Assembly (NCBI RefSeq): GCF_024170005.1 | Contig: NZ_JALJXJ010000006.1 | Location: 248,001-312,000, forward strand | Source of the DNA: Azospirillum lipoferum | Lineage (GTDB): Bacteria > Pseudomonadota > Alphaproteobacteria > Azospirillales > Azospirillaceae | Direction of reading: 5' to 3' | DNA: 64,000 nucleotides | Part shown: piece after piece, positions 50,625 to 59,350 of the stretch | Numbering within the stretch: the stretch's first letter is position 1 | Layout: each line of letters starts with the position of its first letter | The notes under the pieces: generated by a model | What the model saw: the letters and a program-made list of their open reading frames with translations, nothing else | Database searches by the model: none | Told to the model about the DNA's origin: nothing | Program-made: the position numbers and the translations under genes

Positions 50625-52049
50625 TCAGGCGGCGCCGACCTTCGGCCGTGCCAGATCCGGCGTGTCGCAGCGCAGGAAGGCGCCGCGGCCGGGCTGGGCC
50701 ATGCAGGCGCCGCCTTCCACCACCACCTCGCCGCGCGACAGCACGGTCTCCGGCCAGCCGGTCACCTCCAGCCCCTCGTAGGGGGTGTAGTCGACATTGT
50801 GGTGGAGCATGGCGTTGGTGATGGTCACCTTGCGGTCGGGATCGTAGATCACGATGTCGGCGTCGGCGCCGATGGCGAGGCTGCCCTTGCGCGGATGCAG
50901 GCCGTACATCTTGGCCGGGTTGGTCGAGGACAGCTCGACGAAGCGCTGCAGGCTGATGCGGCCCTTCTTCACCCCTTCGGAGAACAGGATCGGCAGCCGC
51001 GTCTCGATGCCCGGAACGCCGTTGGGGATCCAGTTGAAGGGTGTGTTCGCGCCGTGCAGCATCTTGCCCTTGGGGTCCTGGTAGCGGAACGGGGCATGGT
51101 CGGACGACACGATGTGGAAGGTGCCGCCGGCCAGTGCGTCCCAGACCGCCGCCTGGTTGGCCTTGTCGCGCGGCGGCGGAGAGCAGATGCACTTGGCCCC
51201 CTCCATGCCGTGGCCGTGCAGGTCATGCTCGGTCAGCACCATGTATTGCGGGCAGGTCTCGGCGTAGATGCGCATGCCGCGGCCCTGCGCCCAGTGGATC
51301 TGCTCGATGGCCTCGCGGCCCGAGACATGGACGATCAGGATCGGCACGTCGGCCAGCTCGGCCATGGCGATGGCGCGGTGGGTCGCCTCGCGCTCCACCA
51401 GCATCGGCCGGGAATCGGCATGGTAGCGCGGCGCGGTGTGGCCGGCGGCGAGCAGCCTGTCGGTCAGCCAGCCGATGAAGTCGGCATTCTCGGCATGGAT
51501 CATCGCCATGGCGCCGTCGCGCCGGGCGACGCCGAGCAGCTCCAGCACCTGCCGGTCGTTCAGCTTCATGTCGTCGTAGGTCATGTAGATCTTGAACGAC
51601 GTGTAGCCGTCCTGGATCAGCGCCGGCAGATCCTGGCCGAGGAGCTGGTCGGTCGGATCGCTGACGATAAGGTGGAAGGCGTAGTCGATCACCGCCTTGC
51701 CGTCGGCGCGGCGGTGGTAGTCGGTCACCGCGTCGCGCAGCGACTGGCCCTTGAACTGGCAGGCGAAGGGGATGACCGTCGTGGTGCCGCCGCAGGCCGC
51801 CGAGCGGGTGCCGGTCTCGAAATCGTCGGCCGATTGCGAGCCGTCGCTGGTCGGCTGGTCGAGGTGGCAATGGCCGTCGACGCCGCCGGGCAGCACCAGC
51901 TTGCCGGTCGCGTCGATCTCGCGGGTGCCCGGCCCCAGACCGGCCCCGATGGCGGCGATGCGTCCGCGGATCACGCCGAGGTCGGCGGCGAACACGTCGG
52001 ACGCGGTGGCCAGCGTACCATGGCGGATTACGGTATCGAACTGCGGCAT
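50625..52049 (-). CDS. Dihydropyrimidinase / D-hydantoinase-type cyclic amidohydrolase
   Basis: A 474-residue amidohydrolase of the dihydropyrimidinase group that opens cyclic ureides or imides. Binuclear metal ligands are visible: GHCHLDQP (His-x-His), a probably carboxylated Lys in SFKIYMTYDD, His in IHAEN and VHVSG, and Asp in SSDHAPF. The start is ATG 52049, with GGGAGAG upstream; the frame is open further but lacks homology. The metal motif is GHCH rather than the usual GxxDxHxH, and the substrate loops are not those of a textbook hydantoinase, so the exact ring substrate is open. Located in the minus-strand operon between the GntR and DUF3830 genes. Confidence 0.88.
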   Translation of the reverse strand: MPQFDTVIRHGTLATASDVFAADLGVIRGRIAAIGAGLGPGTREIDATGKLVLPGGVDGHCHLDQPTSDGSQSADDFETGTRSAACGGTTTVIPFACQFKGQSLRDAVTDYHRRADGKAVIDYAFHLIVSDPTDQLLGQDLPALIQDGYTSFKIYMTYDDMKLNDRQVLELLGVARRDGAMAMIHAENADFIGWLTDRLLAAGHTAPRYHADSRPMLVEREATHRAIAMAELADVPILIVHVSGREAIEQIHWAQGRGMRIYAETCPQYMVLTEHDLHGHGMEGAKCICSPPPRDKANQAAVWDALAGGTFHIVSSDHAPFRYQDPKGKMLHGANTPFNWIPNGVPGIETRLPILFSEGVKKGRISLQRFVELSSTNPAKMYGLHPRKGSLAIGADADIVIYDPDRKVTITNAMLHHNVDYTPYEGLEVTGWPETVLSRGEVVVEGGACMAQPGRGAFLRCDTPDLARPKVGAA

Positions 52050-52111
52050 GGAACTCTCCCTGGGTCCCGAAGGACGGGTTTTGCGGTTGCCGAGATCACG
52101 GAAAACTGAAA

Positions 52112-52801
52112 TTACAGGAAATAGCCGGCCGGATTGGCTTCGGCGGCGATGGCGCGGCGGGCGTCGTCCTGGAGGTTGCGCAGATGCGCCAGCATGGCGG
52201 CCTTGGCGGCAGCGGCGTCGCGCCGCTCCACCGCATCCAGCACCGCCCGGTGCTCCGCGTCGATCTCGCTCTTGCGGTGGAAGGCGCTGGAGATGCGGAA
52301 CAGGCGGGCGACCACCCGCATGCGCGTAATGGTCTCGGCCAGCGTCGCGTTCCCGCTGACGCGGGCGAAGAAGCTGTGAAAATGGTTGTCGTAGAGCCAA
52401 TGCTGCATGTCGTCCTCGCCGCCCTCCAGCGCGTCGAGCCCGCGCCGCAGTTCGGCAAGATCGGCATCGCCGACCAGCGGCACCGCGGTTTCGATGGCGT
52501 GGCACTCCAGCAGCTCGCGCATCTGCATGCATTCGAAGAACTCGCGGGCCGAGACGACGCGGACGCGGTAGCTGCGCTCGCTGGTGCGCTCCAGCAGCCC
52601 CTCGCCGACCAGCCGGACCAGCGCCTCGCGCATCGGCGTGCGCGACACGTTCAGCCGCTCGGCCAGCCTCCCCTCCGGCACCTCGGCGCCGCCGGGAATC
52701 TGGCGGCTGAGGATCAGCTCGCGCAGGTGCGCGAAGGCCCGGTCGCCGAGGTTGGCGGTCCGGGAGGATGGCGGGAGGGCCGGGGAGAGGGGAGAACTCA
52801 T
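52112..52801 (-). CDS. GntR-family regulator, FCD (FadR) subfamily, copy 1
   Basis: A 229-residue regulator. Residues ~20-85 are the winged helix (AFAHLRELILSRQIPGGAEV, then RLAERLNVSRTPMREALVRLVGEGLLE). Residues ~95-220 form the all-helical FCD effector domain, with metal-type His/Asp positions (DNHFHSFFARVSGN and a later His in LAHLRNL). It lies inside the minus-strand catabolic operon, between permease and hydantoinase. It is probably a substrate-responsive repressor of the cluster, acting on the tandem operator near 55420; which of the two GntR proteins binds there is unknown. Confidence 0.88.
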   Translation of the reverse strand: MSSPLSPALPPSSRTANLGDRAFAHLRELILSRQIPGGAEVPEGRLAERLNVSRTPMREALVRLVGEGLLERTSERSYRVRVVSAREFFECMQMRELLECHAIETAVPLVGDADLAELRRGLDALEGGEDDMQHWLYDNHFHSFFARVSGNATLAETITRMRVVARLFRISSAFHRKSEIDAEHRAVLDAVERRDAAAAKAAMLAHLRNLQDDARRAIAAEANPAGYFL

Positions 52802-52815
52802 GGCCGAACGCCTTT

Positions 52816-53511
52816 TCACTGGCCGTCGACGATGGCGATGTTGCGGTAGGCGCGGCCGAAATGGCGCTCGATGCGGCGCTGGACGATGTCCCACAGCGAA
52901 GTCATCAGCAGATAATAGAGGGCGGCGACCGTGAACAGCTCCAGCACCATGAAGCGTTCCTGGATGAGCAGCTGGGTGCTGCGCAGCAGCTCCTCCATCG
53001 AGATGACGGAGGTCACCGAGGTCGTCTTCAGCAGCCCGTTCACGCTGTTGCCCAGCGCCGGGATGATGATGCGCGTCGCCTGCGGCAGCACGATGTAGAC
53101 CATCACCTGGGCCGAATTCAGGCCGAGCGCGCGGCCGGCGTTGCTCTGCCCGGCGGCGACGCCGAGGATGCCGCCGCGGATGATCTCGGCCAGATAGGCG
53201 GCCTCGTTGAGGATCAGGCCGATCAGTGCCGATTCCGTGACCGACAGCTTGATGCCGATCTGCGGCAGGCCGGTGTAGATGATGATGAGCTGGACCAGCA
53301 GCGGCGTGCCGCGGAACACCCAGATATAGGCCTGCGCCACCCGCGCGACCCAGCGGTAGGGCGACAGCCGCAGCAGCGCCAGCAGGCAGCCGACCACGAG
53401 GCCGCCGGCGATGCCCGCCAGGGTCAGCCACAGGGTGGTGATTGCTCCGCTGAACAGGTACCCGTTGAACAGGTACTCGAAGAAACCGTCCCAGTTCCAG
53501 CCGCTGGTCAT
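52816..53511 (-). CDS. Polar amino-acid-type ABC transporter permease
   Basis: A 231-residue inner-membrane permease of the His/Glu/opine family. About five hydrophobic segments and the EAA loop (AYLAEIIRGGILGVAAGQSNAGRALGLN) are present; the N-terminal FRGTPLLVQLIIIY signature is typical. Only one permease is present, so a homodimer is expected. It belongs to the same operon as the binding protein (95-base gap), while the matching ATPase is in the divergent operon. Confidence 0.93.
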   Translation of the reverse strand: MTSGWNWDGFFEYLFNGYLFSGAITTLWLTLAGIAGGLVVGCLLALLRLSPYRWVARVAQAYIWVFRGTPLLVQLIIIYTGLPQIGIKLSVTESALIGLILNEAAYLAEIIRGGILGVAAGQSNAGRALGLNSAQVMVYIVLPQATRIIIPALGNSVNGLLKTTSVTSVISMEELLRSTQLLIQERFMVLELFTVAALYYLLMTSLWDIVQRRIERHFGRAYRNIAIVDGQ

Positions 53512-53605
53512 TCCGTCACCTTTTCACTCTTGTCCGATGCGCGGGCGGCGGCGGGGAGAGGTCCCTTCCGCCGCCGCCCGCGTTCCCCCTCCCTTGGCCC
53601 GCGTC

Positions 53606-54433
53606 TCACATGCCGGGGCCGTTGACCTTGAAGGCACCGTCGTTGGGCAGCAGGCCGTACTCATCCATCAGCTTTTTGTACGAACCGTCCTTCTGCATGT
53701 CGTTGAGGACGCCGACCACGGCCTCGCTCAGCGCCTTGCTCTTCATCGCCAGGGCGACCGGGGTCGGGAACAGGCCGTGCAGGGCGCGGTCGAAATCGCC
53801 GCGCTTGGCGTATTCGGCCGCCGTCGGGTCGATGGCCACCGACGCCTCGGTCTGACCGGCGCGCAGCGCCTGATAGGCGGTGGCGAAATTGTCGAAGGTC
53901 TTGATCTCGATCGGCTTCAGCCCCTTGGCGGTCACCATCTTGTCGAGTTCGCGCAGCTTGCGCTCCTCGAAGCCGCCCAGCTCGACGCCGACCGGACGGC
54001 CCGACAGATCCTCCGGCTTGGTGATCTTCAGCGGGTTGCCCTTGGCCACCGAGATGCTGACCGCCTGCGATTCATAGTTGATCATCGGCATCATCTTGGC
54101 CCGCTCCTCGGTCCAGAAGATGCCGGTGTTGATCAGGTCCCAGCGGCCGGCCTGGAGGCCGGGGATCATCGCCGAGAACTCGATGCGGACATATTCCGGG
54201 GTCAGGCACAGGCGCTTGGCGATCTCGTTGCCCAGCGTGATGCGCATGCCCTTCAGCTGGCCGTTCGAATCAACGAACTGCATCGGCGGCAGGGTCGGGT
54301 TGGTCGACATCACCAGCGTGCCGGGCTTGACCAGCTCGGAATCGGCGACCGCCGGCTTGCAGGCGGTCTGTGCAGCAGCAGGAAGAACGAACAGGGTCAG
54401 GCCGGCGGCGATCAGCAGCGTGCGAATGGTCAT
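53606..54433 (-). CDS. Polar amino-acid-type ABC transporter binding protein
   Basis: A 275-residue periplasmic protein (SBP_bac_3). Signal peptide at residues 1-21 (TLLIAAGLTLFVLPAAAQ). Mature part: VKPGTLVMSTNPTLPPMQFVDSNGQLKGMRITLGNEIAKRL, then the second lobe DLSGRPVGVELGGFEERKLREL. Such proteins bind amino acids, opines or related zwitterions. It delivers to the permease downstream. Position between a DapA-like lyase and the permease points to a nitrogen-containing substrate. Confidence 0.92.
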   Translation of the reverse strand: MTIRTLLIAAGLTLFVLPAAAQTACKPAVADSELVKPGTLVMSTNPTLPPMQFVDSNGQLKGMRITLGNEIAKRLCLTPEYVRIEFSAMIPGLQAGRWDLINTGIFWTEERAKMMPMINYESQAVSISVAKGNPLKITKPEDLSGRPVGVELGGFEERKLRELDKMVTAKGLKPIEIKTFDNFATAYQALRAGQTEASVAIDPTAAEYAKRGDFDRALHGLFPTPVALAMKSKALSEAVVGVLNDMQKDGSYKKLMDEYGLLPNDGAFKVNGPGM

Positions 54434-54467
54434 CGTGGTCCCCTTCTTTCGTGTTCGGGCGAAATGA

Positions 54468-55361
54468 TCAGGCGAGGGAATCGATCAGGCCGTAGGCCGC
54501 CAGATCGGCGCGCAGGGCCTCGGCATCGGCCTCCGGCAGCGGCAGGCGCGGCGCGCGGGGGGCGCCGACCGGCAGGCCCATCATGCCCAGCCCGGTCTTC
54601 GAGGCGGCGACGTAGCGGTGGCCGCCGACCCAGCGGACGATGGGCAGCATCTTCCTGTAGAGCGCCAGCGCCTGGTACTTGTCGCCATGGTCGGCCACCA
54701 GCTCGAACAGCCGGGCGGAATCGCGCGGGATCAGGTTGGAGCAGACGGCGACCCAGCCCTGGGCACCGAGCCAGAAGGATTCGTAGCCGAGGATGCCGGC
54801 GAACACCGTCATGCGGTCGCCGCACAGTTCGATGATGTCGCGGACCCGCGTCACCTCCAGCGTCGATTCCTTGATGTAGAGGACATTGTCGATCTCGCTG
54901 AGCCGCGCGACGATCGGCGGGGTGAGGTCGACATTGGCGGTCGCCGGGTTGTTGTAGATCATCACCGGCAGCGAGATCGCCTCGCCGATGCGGCGGTAAT
55001 GCTCGAACAGCTCGTCGGGCGTGGGCGAGCTGTAATAGGGCGGGATCACCATCACCCCGTCGGCGCCCATGCTTTCCGCCTCCTTGGCGAGAGCGACGGC
55101 GTCGCGCGTCCATTCGGCGCCGGTGCCGATCAGCACGGGCACGCGGCCCGCCGCCTCGGTCACGCAGATCTCGATGACCTGGGCCCGCTCCTCCGCGGTC
55201 ATCGACAGGAACTCGCCGGTGCTGCCGAGCGGGATCAGCCCGTGGATGCCCTGCTCGATCTGCCAGTTCACCAGCGTCTTCAAGGCCGGAACATCCACCG
55301 CGCCGCCATCGGCGGTGAAGGGGGTGATGAGGACCGTGTAGGTGCCGCGCAATGCCGTCAT
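54468..55361 (-). CDS. DapA/NAL-superfamily lyase or aldolase
   Basis: A 297-residue (beta/alpha)8 Schiff-base enzyme. The GSTGEF pyruvate-carboxylate motif, Tyr in MIYNNPAT and the Schiff-base Lys in VLYIKEST are all present. The start ATG 55361 is preferred to an in-frame TTG at 55373, because AGGAG is too close to the latter. Members of the family include dihydrodipicolinate synthase, N-acetylneuraminate lyase, keto-deoxy sugar-acid aldolases and 1-pyrroline-4-hydroxy-2-carboxylate deaminase (D-hydroxyproline route). The amino-acid oxidase divergent from it makes the deaminase/lyase options more likely than lysine biosynthesis. Confidence 0.88.
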   Translation of the reverse strand: MTALRGTYTVLITPFTADGGAVDVPALKTLVNWQIEQGIHGLIPLGSTGEFLSMTAEERAQVIEICVTEAAGRVPVLIGTGAEWTRDAVALAKEAESMGADGVMVIPPYYSSPTPDELFEHYRRIGEAISLPVMIYNNPATANVDLTPPIVARLSEIDNVLYIKESTLEVTRVRDIIELCGDRMTVFAGILGYESFWLGAQGWVAVCSNLIPRDSARLFELVADHGDKYQALALYRKMLPIVRWVGGHRYVAASKTGLGMMGLPVGAPRAPRLPLPEADAEALRADLAAYGLIDSLA

Positions 55362-55411
55362 GGGTTCCCCCAAACTCCTGCCTAATTTTTAACCTTGCCT
55401 AAATACTACTC

Positions 55412-55430
55412 GTATACTATCTGTATACAG
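55412..55430. promoter_or_regulatory. Tandem GTATAC operator in the divergent promoter (probable FCD-GntR site)
   Basis: Two GTATAC boxes at 55412-55417 and 55423-55428, 11 bases apart (one helical turn); the second is part of a perfect CTGTATACAG (55421-55430). Short palindromes of this type are typical for FCD-GntR regulators, two of which are encoded in the cluster. The site is about 50 bases upstream of the DapA-like ATG and 70 bases upstream of the oxidase ATG. Confidence 0.6.
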
Positions 55431-55500
55431 GAATCCAGCGCAATTTGACGCACCCTCGAAAAGCCGCTTTCCACCGCAATCCGGACACAGCCGACCGCCC

Positions 55501-58455
55501 ATGCGCCTCGAACATCCAAGCGTCCGCCGCAATGGCGCTCCCATCGAGATCACCTATGACGGCGAGCGGATTCCCGCGCTGGCGGGGGAGACGGTGGCGG
55601 CGGCCCTGGCGGCGCACGGTGTCGCCGCCTACCGCCACAGCCGCGACGGCGGCCGGCGCGGCCTCTATTGCGGCATGGGCGCCTGCTTCGAATGTCTGGT
55701 GACGGTGGACGGCAAGGCGAGCCAGCGCGCCTGCCTGACCAAGGTGGCCGACGGCCAGACCATCCGCTCGCAGCCGCCGGCCGGCACGCCGGAGGATCCG
55801 CTGGCCCCGCTGGTGCCGCCGCCGGAGGGCGGGGCGCCGGAGGAGCGGGTGGTCGATGTGCTGGTGATCGGCGCTGGTCCTGCCGGTCTGGCGGCGGCGG
55901 AAGCGGCGGCGCGGCGTGGCGCCGGGGTGGTGGTGCTGGATGAGCGGCCGCAGAGCGGCGGGCAGTATTTCAAGCCGCTCGCCCCCTCGCACCGATCCGA
56001 TCGGCCGACCGACCGCCAGTTCCGCGCCGGCCTCGCCCAGCTCGACGCGGCGAAGGCGGCCGGCGTCACCATCGATCAGGAGGCGACGGTGTGGGGCGCC
56101 CATGCCCCTGACGAGGTCGTCGCCGTCGTCGCCGGGCGCGAGATCGTTTACCGGCCGCGCCGGCTGGTGATCGCCGGCGGCGCCTATGAGCGGCCGTCCC
56201 CCTTCGACGGCTGGACGCTGCCCGGCGTGATGACCACCGGGGCCGGCCAGACCCTGGCGCGCGCCTATCGCGTGGCGCCCGGCCGCCGGGTGCTGGTCGC
56301 CGGCAACGGCCCGCTCAACCTGCAACTGGCCTGCGAACTGGTGGAGGGCGGGGTCGAGGTGGCTGCCGTGCTGGAGAGCGCGCCGCGTCCGTCGCCCGCC
56401 CAATGGCGGCAGATGCTGACGGCACTGCGCGCCGCTCCCGGCCTGATCGGCGACGGCGCCCGCTATCTGCTGAGGCTGCGGCGCGCCGGGGTGCCGGTGC
56501 TGTGGGGGCACGGCATCGTTGCAGCGGAAGGGGAGGGCCGGCTGGAGCGGGTGCGCTACGCTCCGCTCGCTGCCGATGGCGCTCCCCGGCTGGATGAAGC
56601 CGTCACCGCTGCGGCCGATGCGCTGTGCCTGGGCTACGGCTTCATTCCTTCGACCGAGATCGCCCGCGCGCTCGGCTGCGCCCACCGGTTGGCCGACCGC
56701 CATCTCGGCTATCTCGCCACCGAGATCGCGGTGGATGGCGCCACCAGCGTGCCGGGGGTGTTCGCCGTCGGCGACGGCGTCGATCTCGGCGGGTCGAAGG
56801 TGGCGCAGGCGCGCGGACGCCTCGCCGGCATCGCCGCCACCACCCAGCTCGGCCTGAGCGACAGCGACCCGGAGGAGGGCCGGCGGGCGCTGGCCGACCT
56901 GCGGCGGGCCGAGGGGTTCCAGGCGGCGCTGTGGTCGATCTACCGGGCGCCGCCGCCACGGCTGGACATTGTGCCCGACGAGGCGATGCTGTGCCGCTGC
57001 GAGGAGGTCACCTTCGGCCGGGTCCGGGCCGAGATCGCCGCCGGCCATGACAGCCTCGCGGCGCTGAAGCGCAACACCCGGCTCGGCATGGGGCGCTGCC
57101 AGGGCCGCTATTGCGCCGCGACCGCCGCCCTGCTGCTGGAGCAGACGACCGGACGGCCGCGGTCACCCGACCAGTATCTGGCGCCGCGCCTGCCGGCCAA
57201 GCCGACGCCGGCCGGGGCCTTCGCCTTCGAGAAGCCGGAATGGGGCGGCCACCAGCGCGCCATCACGCCGAACCTTGCCCGCCCGCTGGAGGACGGCCCG
57301 CTGCCCGACCAGGAGGCCGAGATCCTGATCGTCGGCGGCGGCGTGGTCGGCTCCTGCCTCGCCTATTACCTGACCCAGGCCGGCCGCGACGTGCTGGTGG
57401 TCGAGCGTGGCGACACCAACCTCCAGGCATCGGGCGCCAATGCCGGCAGCCTGCATGTCCAGCTGCTGTCCTTCGATTTCGGCGTCAAGGCCGAGGCGGG
57501 CGGCGGGCCGGCGGCGGCGACGCTGACGCTCGGCCCGCGCTCCATCGCGCTGTGGCGGGAGCTGGAAAAGGCTTGCGGCGCCGACTTCGAACTGGCGGTC
57601 ACCGGCGGGCTGATGGTGGCGGACAGCCCGGCCGGCATGGAGTTCCTGCGCGCCAAGGCGGCGCTGGAGCGGCGCTACGGCGTCGAGAACGCCATCATCG
57701 ACGCCGCCGAGCTGCGCCGCCTCGCCCCCGCCTTGTCGGACGGGCTGATCGGCGCCGAATACGCCCCGCAGGAGGGCAAGATCAACCCGCTGCGCGCGAC
57801 CTACGCCGTGCTGGAGCAGGCCCGCCGTCAGGGTGCCCGCTTCCTGCGCGGGGTCAACGTCACCGGCATCGCCGCCGCTCCGGCGGTCGAGGGCGGCGGC
57901 TGGCGGGTCGAGACCTCGCGCTGCCGCATCCGGGCCAGGCAGATCATCAACGCCAGCGGCCCCTGGGCGCGCGAGACCGGTCGGCTGGTCGGCATCGACG
58001 TGCCGGTCCACAGCGCGCCTTTGCAGATGATCGTCACCGAGCCGGCGCCCAAGCTGGTCAGCCAGCTCGTCGCCCATGCCGACCGCCATCTCAGCCTGAA
58101 GCAGGCGGTCACCGGCGGGCTGATCATCGGCGGCGCCTGGACCGCCGTCTTCGACCCGGCGCGCCGCTTCAACACGGTGTCGCGCTCCAGCATCGAGGGC
58201 AATCTGTGGGTCGCCCGCCATGTGCTGCCGCAGATCGCCGGGCTGCATGTGGTCCGCGCCTGGGCGGCGATGAACATCAACATCGACGGCGCGCCGATCC
58301 TCGGCCCGGTGCCGGGGTTGCCGGGATTCTTCAACACGGTGACGTCCAACGGCTTCACCCTGGCGCCGGTCGTCGCCCGCATGACCGCCGACCTGCTGCT
58401 CGACGGCCGCACCGACATCGACCCGACCCCCTTCCTGATCGACCGGTTCGGCTGA
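55501..58455 (+). CDS. Three-part fused flavin/iron-sulfur amino-acid (opine/hydroxyproline-type) oxidoreductase
   Basis: A 984-residue protein that joins what are normally three subunits.
- Residues ~8-98: [2Fe-2S] ferredoxin-like domain with Cys57, Cys62, Cys65, Cys78 (HcnA/OoxA-gamma type).
- ~118-480: NAD(P)/FAD-type oxidoreductase with VLVIGAGPAGLAAAE.
- ~496-545: BFD-like [2Fe-2S] segment (LCRCEEVTF, GRCQGRYC).
- ~607-975: D-amino-acid-oxidase fold with ILIVGGGVVGSCLAYYL and a C-terminal GFFNTVTSNGFTLAP.
The order matches HcnA-HcnB-HcnC, opine oxidase or D-hydroxyproline dehydrogenase. Substrate probably a secondary amine or D-amino acid. No clear ribosome binding site before ATG 55501, so the transcript may be nearly leaderless. 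Confidence 0.9.
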   Translation: MRLEHPSVRRNGAPIEITYDGERIPALAGETVAAALAAHGVAAYRHSRDGGRRGLYCGMGACFECLVTVDGKASQRACLTKVADGQTIRSQPPAGTPEDPLAPLVPPPEGGAPEERVVDVLVIGAGPAGLAAAEAAARRGAGVVVLDERPQSGGQYFKPLAPSHRSDRPTDRQFRAGLAQLDAAKAAGVTIDQEATVWGAHAPDEVVAVVAGREIVYRPRRLVIAGGAYERPSPFDGWTLPGVMTTGAGQTLARAYRVAPGRRVLVAGNGPLNLQLACELVEGGVEVAAVLESAPRPSPAQWRQMLTALRAAPGLIGDGARYLLRLRRAGVPVLWGHGIVAAEGEGRLERVRYAPLAADGAPRLDEAVTAAADALCLGYGFIPSTEIARALGCAHRLADRHLGYLATEIAVDGATSVPGVFAVGDGVDLGGSKVAQARGRLAGIAATTQLGLSDSDPEEGRRALADLRRAEGFQAALWSIYRAPPPRLDIVPDEAMLCRCEEVTFGRVRAEIAAGHDSLAALKRNTRLGMGRCQGRYCAATAALLLEQTTGRPRSPDQYLAPRLPAKPTPAGAFAFEKPEWGGHQRAITPNLARPLEDGPLPDQEAEILIVGGGVVGSCLAYYLTQAGRDVLVVERGDTNLQASGANAGSLHVQLLSFDFGVKAEAGGGPAAATLTLGPRSIALWRELEKACGADFELAVTGGLMVADSPAGMEFLRAKAALERRYGVENAIIDAAELRRLAPALSDGLIGAEYAPQEGKINPLRATYAVLEQARRQGARFLRGVNVTGIAAAPAVEGGGWRVETSRCRIRARQIINASGPWARETGRLVGIDVPVHSAPLQMIVTEPAPKLVSQLVAHADRHLSLKQAVTGGLIIGGAWTAVFDPARRFNTVSRSSIEGNLWVARHVLPQIAGLHVVRAWAAMNINIDGAPILGPVPGLPGFFNTVTSNGFTLAPVVARMTADLLLDGRTDIDPTPFLIDRFG

Positions 58456-58502
58456 GCCGTGCCCTCACCCGTCCAACGCCCCCATCGCCAAGAGATTCCC
58501 CC

Positions 58503-59231
58503 ATGATCGCCATCGAGAATGTCAGCAAGAACTATGGCACCTTCCAGGTCCTGAAGGACTGCACGACCACCGTGCGGAAGGGCGAGGTGGTGGTGGTCTG
58601 CGGCCCCTCCGGGTCGGGCAAGTCGACGCTGATCAAGTGCGTCAACGGGCTGGAGCCCTTCCAGTCGGGCCGCATCCGGGTGGACGGCATGGATGTCGGC
58701 GCGCGGGGTACGAAGATGTCGGCGCTGCGCGCGCGCGTCGGCATGGTGTTCCAGAATTTCGAGCTGTTCCCCCACCTGACCATCATGCAGAACCTGACCC
58801 TGTCCCAGCGCAAGGTGCTGGGCCGCCGGACGGACGAGGCGGAGGCGAAGGGCGAGGCGCTGCTGGCGCGGGTCGGGCTGGCCACCCAGGCGCACAAGTT
58901 CCCCGGCCAGCTTTCCGGCGGCCAGCAGCAGCGCGTCGCCATCGCCCGCGCCCTGGCGATGGACCCCATCGCCATCCTGTTCGACGAGCCGACCTCGGCG
59001 CTCGATCCGGAGATGATCAACGAAGTGCTCGACGTGATGGTCGAGCTGGCCAACGAGGGCATGACGATGATCTGCGTCACCCACGAGATGGGCTTCGCCC
59101 GCAAGGTCGCCCACCGGGTGATCTTCATGGACCATGGCAGCATCATCGAGGACTGCACCAAGACCGAGTTCTTCGAGACCCAGCGGTCGGAGCGCGCCGC
59201 CCAGTTCCTCGCCAAGATTTTGCAGCACTGA
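58503..59231 (+). CDS. Polar amino-acid-type ABC transporter ATPase
   Basis: A 242-residue ATP-binding subunit (GlnQ/HisP type). Walker A GPSGSGKST near residues 35-43, Q-loop VFQNFELFPHLT, signature LSGGQQQR, Walker B AILFDEPTSALDPE and H-loop THEMGF. It lies 47 bases after the fused oxidase and serves the permease and binding protein of the divergent operon. This splits the transporter over the two arms of the cluster and ties both arms to one substrate. Confidence 0.95.
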   Translation: MIAIENVSKNYGTFQVLKDCTTTVRKGEVVVVCGPSGSGKSTLIKCVNGLEPFQSGRIRVDGMDVGARGTKMSALRARVGMVFQNFELFPHLTIMQNLTLSQRKVLGRRTDEAEAKGEALLARVGLATQAHKFPGQLSGGQQQRVAIARALAMDPIAILFDEPTSALDPEMINEVLDVMVELANEGMTMICVTHEMGFARKVAHRVIFMDHGSIIEDCTKTEFFETQRSERAAQFLAKILQH

Positions 59232-59350
59232 AACCCGCCCGGACGCGGCGTCGCCCCCTACCCCGGCGGACAGGCCGATCAGAACCTTTGCAGGACAACG
59301 GTTCGTCTGCTTTGTTAGGGGAAGATCAGCGTCAGGTGGCAGGACTTGGT

